Shown: one piece after another, positions 1 through 11,000 of the stretch
How the letters are laid out: every line of letters starts with the position of its first letter
Position numbering within the stretch: the stretch's first letter is position 1
NCBI RefSeq assembly: GCF_910592395.1
Contig: NC_088309.1
Location: 26,910,599 to 26,974,598 of the forward strand
Length of the DNA: 64,000 nt
Direction: 5' to 3'
From: Lineus longissimus
Lineage: Eukaryota; Nemertea; Pilidiophora; Heteronemertea; Lineidae
The notes under the pieces: model-generated
The model's database searches: none
Seen by the model: the letters and a program-made list of their open reading frames with translations, nothing else
Told to the model about the DNA's origin: nothing
Position numbers and translations under genes: made by a program

Positions 1-2181
1 TGGTCCTCAAAGTTTTCACGAAACTCAGGTTTTGATAAGCGTTTTCTTATCTTATCTTCTAGTTCTTGTGTTTTTGCCTGTAAATCCCATGGCTCTTCAT
101 AATTGCCCATTGCAGTGTCATCATAAGTTGAAAGATCAGGAATACTTGGAATATTCTTAGTTTTTGTTTTAACAATGTCTGTATCACGGTTCAAATTGCT
201 TGCAATAGCGTCCAGCATTTCACTTGACTTGTCCTTTCTAATATAACTACCGACGTCAATTTCTACATGTGTTCCTTTTCCTGGGTAACCAGTGGCAGAT
301 ACAGATCTAGGAATCGGTCGAAGACCAGGTAATGCAGAAGTCGTGGTTGTATTTCCATCTTCACCACTGACACCAGTACCTACAATGGACAGACAAGTAA
401 AGCTTAACCCCAACATTTACTTCAACAGTACTGGGTGGAAACTGCCAACAAATTGGAAAAGAATTTCAACCAGAATTTGCATTGAAAAACTGGCAATTGG
501 TCAATAATGACAGATTTGTTCTCACCAGAAAGACTGAGAGGACTTGTGGAGGTAGCTGTTGGAGGTGGAGAAAACTGCCCTGATTCACTCTTAGCCATGT
601 CCTGCAACTGCGTCATCAGGCGATTCTTCATGGACCACTCCCAAGGATCCTCATAGTCCTCTAAAGGTCGATCATCAGCTGGATAGCCAGGTACCTCTTC
701 AAATCCCTGTACATCTTCTAAATCACAGTCAAGCGGGTCATCATAAAGCCTGGAGTCTGAGTCTTCAGCACCCTGTTCCAACTCTGGAAGCTGTATACCC
801 ATGTCCAGACTCTCAAGGTTCAGCTCTGAAAAGAAGACATGCCAAGTATGGGCACACTGATTGCATATTGAGAATCCAGATATCATTTACACTTTACCAA
901 CCAGGATTATGAAAGGTAATCACTCAGGTTATCTAAGATAATTGCAATTTGTAGAAAGTCCTACCTTTAATTGCACCCGAGTCCCATATCTTTCTTATCT
1001 TATCATTCTCAGCACTGCCAGTTTTACTGGTGCGCACTCATTCTGCCATGATGAAGGATTGGAAAACCCTATCCATTTGGAAAGTTGACATTATTTGAAC
1101 TGTTTATTCTGTACTATCATAACAGACGGGAATATGCTCTTTTCTTGGACACATTTAGAGGTCCACTGATCCTTGCAATTCAGATTGTACCTTTCAACAT
1201 TTGTTGTGCATCATATGGTTCTGTGTATTCATCATTGTTAGGTGATTTGGGTGTCAGTGGAATACCATTTCTCCTGGCGTCAAATGGCTCACTATAGTCC
1301 TCCAGTACAGGCTGAAATTAAGATGTATATGTCAACCAAGAAATTATTTAGTTTTTACATGTCATTTTGTTCATACTCCAATGCAAAGTAGGACTTGGCC
1401 TAGAGATAGAATCTGCTGCACCATTTTGATAACTTCTGAATCTGACAGTTACAGGTTGGTTCTTAGAGCTCGATCAAGACCATCAAATCCTTGTTGCGCA
1501 TCAAATCCTTACCAGAAAGTAAGGCAAGCCATGTAGGGCTTAGGCCGGAAAGGAAACAGAAAAATTAATTGGCCACACCTCACACCAGTGTAACCCCCTC
1601 CCAAACCAGCTAACTAAACTGAATGAAAGTTGGTAGCTAAGCCTACTGGATCTGGAATAAGATGTTCAAAACAACCGCAATAAAATAAACTGTAAGTCGA
1701 GTCATCGGTAACCAGCGGGCTGGGCGGGTACGAACTGTCGCAGCGCCTGTGCCCTGTCTGCATGTCACCGAGCTGTCATGTCGCGTCTTTGCAGCTGGAA
1801 AGAAAATATACACAAGGACACTGGCATTACCTTTCCATCAGCACTAGAACTAGGTGCTCTTGATCGGCCCTCTGAAAAACCTGTAGCACCAGGCCCATGT
1901 CCTCCGATTGAAGAGCTGCGAGGACTGAGAACAGGCAGACCAGCAGCAGCAAGAGCCATTCTGTTTTGTGGAGTGGGAGAGGAAGACTGAACTTGTGCAT
2001 TTCGAGGCGACGATGTCGGGCTCCCAGAATTCGTCTCCTGCTCACCATCGCGATTAAAGGCGTCATTATCTTCTATTACACCACCCACTGCACCACCAGC
2101 TACATTATAATCGGGTTTAGGGGGTTGTGGGGGTGCTTTTTTGGCACCAAGACCAAAAGTTTTCTTCAACAACTTCGCCAT
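1..2181 (-). CDS. SHB-family SH2 adaptor, N-terminal part (SH2 domain off the left edge)
   Basis: Signalling adaptor of the SHB/SHD/SHE/SHF family; these bind tyrosine kinases and phosphoproteins through tyrosine motifs and a C-terminal SH2 domain. Four exons are visible: 1831-2181, 1191-1311, 526-825 and 1-379, with matching GT-AG sites and phases. The start MAKLLKKTFGLGAKK followed by PPQPPKPDYN matches the SHB start (MAKWLNKYFSLG, PPQPPRPDY). The family YxxP motifs follow in order: DYSEPFDARR, EYTEPYDAQQ, YDDPLD, DYEDPWEWS and NYEEPWDLQ. Between them lie Ser/Pro-rich stretches. The SH2 domain must lie left of position 1, so the gene is cut by the window. It is divergent from RSL24D1, 299 bp away start to start. 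Which vertebrate paralogue it is closest to cannot be decided here; a single pre-duplication orthologue is likely. Confidence 0.88.
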
Positions 2182-2480
2182 CCCATACTTCTTGGAAAAT
2201 CACTACTACCGAGTTTATGATTGGCCCAAAATTACGTATTGCTCATGAATATTTATCAAGCAATTAAACAAACCATCAAACAAATTATTTATACCCATTT
2301 TCATAGATTTATACAGTTAAAGTTTAATAATTGATTCCAATATTTGCTGTATTTGAATAAAATATTATTTTATTTTGTGTTCTTTAAATTTCTGACCAAT
2401 CAAGCCTCGCTGATTCTTTTTCTCCTTGGCCAATATTGACCCTTTCACGTGGTTCCTGGCTTCATCAATATTTTACAAAA
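2182..2480. promoter_or_regulatory. Shared upstream region of SHB-family gene and RSL24D1
   Basis: 299 bp separate the two divergent start codons. There is an inverted CCAAT box (ATTGG) at 2220-2224, about 40 bp before the SHB-family ATG, and forward CCAAT boxes at 2396-2400 and 2430-2434 before the RSL24D1 ATG. The middle is AT-rich with no TATA box placed for either gene. Paired CCAAT boxes in a short head-to-head spacer fit a bidirectional housekeeping promoter; transcription start sites are not visible. Confidence 0.55.
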
Positions 2481-3631
2481 ATGAGGCTAGAAAAGTGCTA
2501 TTTCTGCTCATCAACAGTCTACCCTGGCCATGGGGTAGAGTTTGTAAGAAATGATTGTAAGGTGAGAATCGAAATAATGTTTGTTTTAAGGGTATATTTT
2601 CTTTACATTTTGAGTTATTACTTGTTGAAGCGACAGTAAAAATACATGTAGATTTGTGTACAAAAATTTCCTGATGATGATGTGTGCAATATACATTTAC
2701 ATGTTAACGTGACTAAGTATAGAGTGTTTACTGTTAGTGTTAGTCCATGTCCATGTCGCGGTCGTCCGGTGCCGTTTTGGCATTTGGCATCGGCAGTCGC
2801 AAGTCAGTACTTGTCATCTCTGAATTATATGTCAGAATACCTATCTTTCCTTCCTTTCAGATTTTCAGATTTTGCCGGTCAAAATGCCACAAAGCATTCA
2901 AGAAGAAACGAAACCCAAGGAAGACCAAATGGACCAAGGCTTTCAGGAAAGCTGCAGGAAAAGATCTGGCTGTGGACCCCTCTTTTGAATTTGAAAAACG
3001 GCGACATGAACCTGTTAAATATCAGCGAGAGCTCTGGGCTAAGACAGTAAAAGCCATGAAGAGAGTTGAAGAAATAAAGATCAAGCGACAGAATCAGCAC
3101 ATTGCCAACAGGTGATTATTCAAATGAGTTGTCAGAAGATCCAAGAACTTTACATTTGATATCTTCCAGTAACATTAGATATCTACTGTCTTTTATCACA
3201 GCTTTGTCTTTGTTTCAGATTAAAGAAAGGCAAAGAGTTACGGAAGGAAGCTGACATCAAGGAGGTGCAGAAGAACATCCATCTTATCAAGTCTCCAGCT
3301 GGTAAGTTGTTCAAGCAGTGGTGGCACATGTGATGGAGAAACACTCGCGCGCTATTTTGAGCAAATTCTAGGATATTGAACCTGTATGCCTTACTTCATA
3401 CAACAACAGATATATGTCAATAGTCTTCTGAAGATGAAGTTTTTGCTACCAAGGAGTCAACACCTACCTGGTGGCTTTCTGAGAAACATGCACTAACAGT
3501 GCTACCAACATGATGAATAATGTCTCGTGTTTTCTTCTTCAGCACGTTCTGCGAAACTGGTGGAGAAAATGGTGCAAGTTATCCAAGAAGAAGACGATGT
3601 CGACATGGAGGACGTGCATCTTGAGATGTAA
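2481..3631 (+). CDS. RSL24D1: RSL24D1 / RLP24, 60S ribosome biogenesis factor
   Basis: Ribosomal L24 domain-containing protein 1 (yeast Rlp24), a nucleolar and cytoplasmic pre-60S factor that holds the eL24 site until it is exchanged late in maturation. Four exons, 2481-2561, 2861-3111, 3219-3301 and 3543-3631, encode 167 residues (human 163). The start [18 protein letters not shown] and the [18 protein letters not shown] segment hold the paired cysteines of the zinc-binding L24e fold. They are followed by RWT-like [14 protein letters not shown] and [18 protein letters not shown]. The acidic tail ends [12 protein letters not shown], close to the human DVDMEDAP end. All splice sites are GT-AG and phases agree. 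An AATAAA at 4075-4080 could end the transcript. Convergent with HAUS6. Confidence 0.97.
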
Positions 3632-4230
3632 ATTGGGGGTGTTTTCAGTGACCAGGATTCATGTGCTCCCAGCTCCAAACAAAATGAAACAAACATTTTT
3701 AACCACCTTGTCCAACATCTTTGGGCTGCAGTTCTCAAATAATTGTTATGTAGATACTTGAATGTAAATATACACTTTTAAGCCACAGTATTGCCTTTGC
3801 CTGAATTATTGCCCATTGGCCCCCTTTCCTTTTACAATTCGAGAAGTCGTCCTACCCACAGCCCGATGAGGCCTCTTTTTGTGTGACCTGGGACTTGAGG
3901 AAACTCTTTCAATTTGGGGCCTATGTCGAAGGGTGTCCTGTACCAGTGTGCCGCAGATTGAGGTTCCACTACACCAGAAGTCTGAGATGTCATCACTGCA
4001 ACCAGTTTAGACACAAAAGACATCTGGACATCTTGTATCTTGTCACAAAGGGATCTGGACAGCTGCTATGTGTAAATAAACCCATGGATGCTTTACAGAT
4101 TGTGATAATACTAAGTCGCAATCTGTGAAGGTGAAGATGGCATGGTCACAATCTGTAGATCATGTATGCGAGGCATCACCAAATATGAACAGGAAATAAC
4201 AGATGGACTAAGCATGTTTGCAAAATTGGC
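3632..4230 (+). other. RSL24D1 3' untranslated region / tail-to-tail spacer
   Basis: No coding exon is supported here. An AATAAA at 4075-4080 on the plus strand is the best polyadenylation signal for RSL24D1, giving a 3' UTR of about 450 bases. The HAUS6 signal lies just beyond on the other strand at 4231-4236, so the two transcripts end within about 150 bases of each other. Confidence 0.5.
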
Positions 4231-5071
4231 TTTATTCATAACAAAACCAGACAGCAATTCAGGTATGACCCTTTGCTGTCAAAACAATACATTGTGATTT
4301 CATTCTATTTTCAAAAACACTTTCTGGAATCCATATTCTTTTTACATGTATACATGCACATGCTTAGAGTCACTGCAAGATAATGACATACGAAGACATA
4401 AGGTATTGCATAGATCATTAATACTAGAGTTGTGTAGCTTTTGATAATGGATACGAATGATTTTGAACACAAATCTGTAGGCCGTGAATACTCTGCCAAA
4501 AACTGTACATTTGCTGTATTTACAAATAACACATCCTTCATAATACATGAATATGCGATATGACAAGACTGTTACTAAGTTTCAGTAGTTACTGTACAAA
4601 CTTATTGCTCGTACAAGAGAAATATAAATGTATACAATTCGGTCATGGCCTGCATGACAGAGCTGTAGGCCATGCTACAAAATATGCACAGTTGGCTAGC
4701 TTCATCTCTATGGGTCTTTTCAAGGTTCCCTTTGATACAGATCAGCATGAAGTTGAAACAATGCTCTTCAAATTGTACTGAACTAATAACCCAACATTCA
4801 CACAGGGTTCCGAGGAGTCCACTGTTAATTTTCGACAGTCTGTATCCGGCTTATTAGTTTGAATCACCACACTCCATATGCATTTAAGATGATATTTACA
4901 GCAGGTTATATTTACATGCACAATGAAGTTTAATATCTGTCCAACAGTTGAGTCCTCAGAAGTAGATATAAATGTGCATGCAGTACAATGACAAGTACAC
5001 GAAGGTCAGATCGGCTCAACTTCATAAATGCTTGATACTCTCGTCAGTGTCGCGTTGATGGCAAAGCCTTC
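4231..5071 (-). other. HAUS6 3' untranslated region with polyadenylation signal
   Basis: TTTATT at 4231-4236 reads AATAAA on the minus strand, 836 bases after the HAUS6 stop codon. The stretch between is AT-rich and has no supported coding exon on either strand. Length and position suit the 3' UTR of HAUS6. Confidence 0.5.
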
Positions 5072-8000
5072 TCATGGAGAAGATGGTACAAGGAGTGAAT
5101 CATCATCACCTGAAATGGATAACCACTTGTTAGCACCTTCAGCGCCGAACCAAGTAGATCTACGTGGCCCAAATCCCCCCTCTTTGAGCTGGTTATCGGA
5201 GTCTCGTGGACTTCATGAAAGAACTATGCCATCGCCATCTTCCGGGCAAGATAGGAACTGAAAAGGCCAAACGGTCTATTCAGTTGCTACCACGCCCTGA
5301 AGATGGCGATGGCGTAGGGCAAGAAAGGAACTGAAAAGGCCAAACGGTCTATTCAGTTCCTGCCTTGCCCTGAAGATGGCGTTGGCGTAGTTTTTTCATG
5401 AAGTGCATGAGACTCCGATAACCAGCTCAAAGGGGAGGGGGATTTGGGCCACGTAGGTTCGGTGTTGGAATACTTACATCTTGAAAAAATGAGATAGTTG
5501 CACTCATGGTTACGAAATTACTTATGTGAGAGACAAAGGCATAACCTTTGTTGCAGAATTTTCTTCGATAAAAACCAGAAGATTGGCTTCAGTGAGTCAC
5601 ATCTTTGATCATGACATCAAATTTACAGGGTTAAAACCATCTGTTTACTCGACATGTCAAATTTGCGCAGTGATTGGTCATCATCAGCCATAGTCCTCAA
5701 GAAGATGTTCTCAACATGTTCTAGGTCAAAAATATCATAGTTTCAAGTCCCTGTCTCTTACCTAGCATATCATCCAGCCGACTTTTGAATCTAGTTTTAT
5801 GATCCGGTGTATAAAACACATTTTCCACTTCTGCTTCTTTACCTTCATCTGAATCTGATTCAAATGCCAGGTCCAGTGTGAACTTCTTGTCCTCTTCAAG
5901 CTTGGGCCGAGGACTCTGCATTAGGTACACTGCATCCAAACCTACATCAATAAAGAAACAAAGAAGAAATCATGAAATCGTTAGCAGAAATGCCTCGGAG
6001 CAAAGCTCGGATCTAACAACAAAGTAACACGACACTTCAAACTGGGTCTCAGTACATTATCATGAACGTCCTGTCTAATGTAGCAGGAGTAATAGAGGCA
6101 GTTTTCCCAAGGGACTGTATTTTATACAGTGTACATGAATATAAATTTTCAGTAGGAGTCAACTGTACAAGCTCTGCTGGACAATCAGAAACAATCCCAG
6201 GCTTACCTTTATCGTCCTGATCCTCCTCCGACTCACCGGGCAAGGGTAGTGAAGGCACTCCGTTCTCCTTGGTGACCAGACTGTTCGTGGGATTAGCATT
6301 ACTCATCTTGAGTCTCTGGAACCGCATCAGCAGGTCATTACTGATGCCAGTGGCGCTGCTTAGTTTGGATTCCTCCGAGGCAGGGACATCAATGGCTGTT
6401 GGACTTGTCGCCTGGGGTGGGGAAGACTGGCCAGCATCTAATGAATAAACAACACAATGTAAGTTTTGGGTATCTATACCACCAGGGTTTCTGCCAGGAT
6501 TCAAAGTGAGGGGCGATATCATGGAATGATATTATGACAGGAAGAGTCAGGGAGACCTATATCTATGTTTACCAAGCAATTTTCATTCTCAATATCACCA
6601 GGAATACGGTACACATTTCTAGGTTTGAAATCATCAGTATAATTACTTACAAGTATAGATTCTCTCATCTACGGTACATGCACATGTATAGATTCTCTAA
6701 TCGATACCAGTTGTTATTAGCATAACAATATTTGTGCCATTTCCAGAGGTGGTCTCATTTTGGAGTTTCCAAGGGGATATATATCCAAAACTAGAACTGA
6801 ACAGAATACGTTGCTAAATGGTCTTCACTAACCTAATTCAAAGTCGTCAGGAGCAGCCAGATCACCAAGAGAAATGTCATTGAGATCTTCCACACTCTCA
6901 TCCAGCATGTTAGAATGTATCGTTGGAAACCTGGATGAGCTTTGGTTGGACATAGACCCAGATGGAGTAAAACCTGTGAGATTTCTTATGTTGATATCTA
7001 TAAGAGGCACCTCTATCTCCGACGTATCTTTCCCCGACCTCGTATCGAGAAGTTCATCAGATTCGTGCAAGTCAGACAACAAACTCTCATTCCGCTTAAG
7101 CTCAAAGATTTGTTCTTCACTGTTTAGCACCTCTCCTCCAACCACAATGTCGTCAAATCCATTCAGGACATCATCATCCAAAGAAAACTTCTTCAAACCA
7201 CCCAACACATGCAATGTGTCCGCTTTCTCCAGATCAAAATCTAGAAGATCACCTTGAGGCTCATGGAGAGATCGACTTTCTGTATGAATATCAGTCTCAC
7301 TAAAATGTACTCTCCTCTTTGTTGAATCAGACGCATGGTCAACTCCATCAAAAGTTTCTTGATGTCGAGGTGATAGTTTTCTATCCCTCAGTGATATTTT
7401 TGATTCACATGAAGAAGAGTCTCTTGTTTCTGGGAAGGGATTGTAACTGTCATCTATCTTCATGCTAAACGACAACAACTCCTCTAAGTGTTTTTCATCC
7501 TCTTCAATCCCCGGCGACCGACGGAATATCTCATCCAGCTTTTCCTGAGATTTCCCAATATAGTTATTATTGTTGTTTGAGTCGGAAACATTGAATTCAT
7601 CTGCTTCAGATAACATGTCAGCAGCCTCAAAGCGTTCAAGTAATGCCTCTGAAATAACAACCAAGAAGTTGATTAAAATGTAAGCTAATAGTAATAGACT
7701 ATACTGACTGCTAAGAGAAATGGTGAGATATGACAAAGTCTCCATGGGACATGGAACAAGCAGGTAAATCCCTTGAAAACTATCTATTGCAGAGGTGATC
7801 ACGAACCTTGTTCCACTGGTCTTGCGATTGCAGTTGGTGAGCTGTCTGAGCTATTCTTACTCGCATCTAAGTTTATCTTAGGAATCGCTGATCTATCATC
7901 GAAGGGACTCCTGGCTATTTTATCCCGGACCTGAAAAGCTGTCTCCTCTGAAATTGACAACAAATGTGTTTATTTGGCCAATGTTTTGCACGGTACCTGT

Positions 8001-11000
8001 TTTAAATATATTTGAACTGGATAAACTGCAGACTAAGGTAAGAACCCTATGGGGACTGGTCTTGAATTGTCCCCTGCTTCTGCAATCCTTTCTGTGCAAC
8101 CACAACATTATCATGATGTGCAAAGACACTACTCTCACACTGGTGCAATGCATGAAGTCAGCATTTTGAAATACATTCAACACAAAGTACCGGTAAGCCA
8201 ATTACTGGTGTGGCCTATATCCTGTCAATAATGACACATCAAATATTTCTGATATCAGATTGATACTTACGCAATGCAGCCATTGGGTCCTTCAGATTGA
8301 TGTCATTGACGTCTTGAGGGGTATTTTCATTAGAAAGTGCTGAGGCTTGGTAGAGAGGGCTGAAGGAGACGATAGAATCCACAATCTGAAGTGAGAAACG
8401 GTTTAAAGGAGTTATGAAATGGTAGGTAGAACACCTACTGTTAAACTCTTCATTTTTGCAAACCGAATATACTTACTTTGTCAACAAGAACATTTTCCGC
8501 TCTTTCCCGGCTTGTACTGCCTGGTGTTGGTGGATGCTTAAGGCTTGAGAAAACATCTAGTTCCTTTCTGTCTGGTGTCGTTGGAGTTGTCATCACAGAT
8601 GTAGTGAGGTCATTCGAGTAGAACTGCAATTAGAGAGAGGTCAGGGTGTAAGCATGCAGTGAAAATCTATGCACTACTGCTAAACTACCAGTCAACAAGC
8701 TGGTGCTGAGTGTAATCTTGAAAGGGAATGAATGCTAGACGTATGGATTGGCGAGAACTAGTAATCTCAAAAGAAACTGTTAGATGTTGAATTAAGAAAG
8801 AGCAACCAAAGCAACAGCCAGGGTCACTATCCCTCTGTTCTGACCAAGTGCAAGTGTAATCTGACCCTTTAACAATTTGATAATTCTAAGTTTTTACCTT
8901 TTCCCGAGTGACAGCTGATTTCGTCCTCTGCACCTGAGATGTCAAATGTGCCCTGGCTGTTATAGTATCCTTCTTTGGTGTCTTGACGGTGACTTTACTT
9001 GGTGCTGAACGTTGGCGAACACGACCTTCTGGTGGCTTGCGTTCTGAGCTCTCAGGAACATGGATGGGAAGTTTGGAATGAAACCTTAAAAGAACAAGAA
9101 CTTCAGGGATAAACTAAAAGAAACAGCTGAGGAACCGATTGATCAAGTGAACTTCTGGGACTTACCATAATTTTTGTGAATTACAGAGCTATGATGCAGA
9201 GCTGAGCTATATGTTTTTGGTAACTTTTCACTTAATACTTCAACTGGAAAGTACAGGTAGGCATGTTCAAAATAGCTTTAAAATACTCACTTATGACCAG
9301 TAAGGGTTGCCCTGGCAGAAAATAAGGGACTTCCTTGAACGAGAGGTGAGTGTCTCTCTTTCCTAATGGTGGACATCAACCTACTGGCAGCCTCCGGGGT
9401 ACTCTCATCTACAACAAATAGAAGAATCTTGGTAATGTATGGTTGCCTTTACCTTCAACAGATTATTATCCCAAATACCTGCCATGGTGCATCTGAATGG
9501 TTCTCTACATGTAAATTGGTAGTTTTAGCTTTGGTAGAAATAACACCATGCTGATTAAAACAAACCATATTCGACTCGAAACAGAAGGTCAGAAGAACAG
9601 CAAAAAGAACATAAGGCGAGAGTTTTTTCATACCTTGTTTCACGAACCCGCCACTTACGAAAATGACCAAAAAAATTAAATGATTTTTTTAGGATTGTTA
9701 GCGAACCCGCCGCCATAGAAATGCGAGAAAATGAAAAAAAATTCTTGTAAAAAAATGTATTTTTTTATTGCCTCCTCTCAGAAATTTTACCAGGATAGGG
9801 TTTGTGAAATCAAAAACTCTCTGAAAAAAAAAATTTCAGGTATAAAAAAATTCTCACCTAACAAATAGAAATTTAACAGCAAATAGAAAAGCATATGAAA
9901 TATTTTGTTCAGTCATGAACAACATGTTTTGGTCCTCCCACCTCTTCTCCTGTTGCTTGGTGTCTTCCAACTAACACTTTTTGGCCCTATATGAAACATG
10001 ACATGAAATATGTTAACACCTTCAGCGGCGAACCACGTAGATCTACCTGACCCAAATCCCCCTCTTTGAGCTGGTTATCTGAGTCTCATGGACTTCATGA
10101 AGAACTACGCCATCTTCAGGGCAAGACAGCAACTGAAAAGACCAAACGGTCTTTCAGTTACCACCGTGCCCTGAAGATGGCGATGGCGTAGTTCAGAACT
10201 TTAAATGACTTCATGAAAGAACTACGCCATCGCCATCTTCAGGGCAAGGGAGGAACTGGAAAGATCTCCTCTTGTCTTTTCAGTTCCATCATGCCCTGAA
10301 GATGGCGATGGCGTAGTTCTTTCGTGAAGTCCATGAGACTCCGATAACCAGCTCAAAGGGGAGGGGGATTTGGACCACGGCGGTTCGGCGCTGAAGGTGT
10401 TAATAAAAGACATAGCCTGTGTGCTTTAGTTTAATCCTTTTATCAATAACACCCAATGGAAAATTGTGAAGTACGTTTTAATAACTGTTGGTTGACAATA
10501 CTTTGCTTTAGCATTAAAGAACACCTACATTATTTGTTCCATTGATTTTGAACAATCATACACTCAACTCACCTGAACTTTTGGGCGTCCTCATGAGAGG
10601 TCTTGATGGCACTGCCTCACTGTCCACTGGACTACCATCAAAGTTGATTGGTGGAGTCGGGGGCATCAAACCAAGCCGGAGTGACTGGAAGCAAAAGAAA
10701 CAAAGGTAAGATACTTGATATAATCAGCTGGTTACACATAGGAGAACGACTGCTTGGCGGCATGAACTGGTTCAAGAAAGAAAGGCTCTAGACCATTAGA
10801 TGTACTTACAGCATTCCGAGAACTAGGGGGAGTCTTTACTTTGTGTGTTGCATTGAGTTTCGTCTGCAATTCTCCTATGGACTCCTTCAAGCCAGGAATC
10901 ACTTCATTTTTCAATTTTGTTCTGAAAGTAAAGAAAACGACAATTATCTGTACGTGTAGCTGTTACAATGTACATTAAGCCACCTACATGTACGTTGTAC

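Noticed and set aside
5130-5469. Short repeats alternating GCCATCGCCATCTTCAGGGC and spacers considered as a CRISPR-like array
   Set aside because: The repeats alternate in orientation and sit within inverted ends flanked by TTAA in a eukaryotic intron; this is a foldback transposon, not a CRISPR array.
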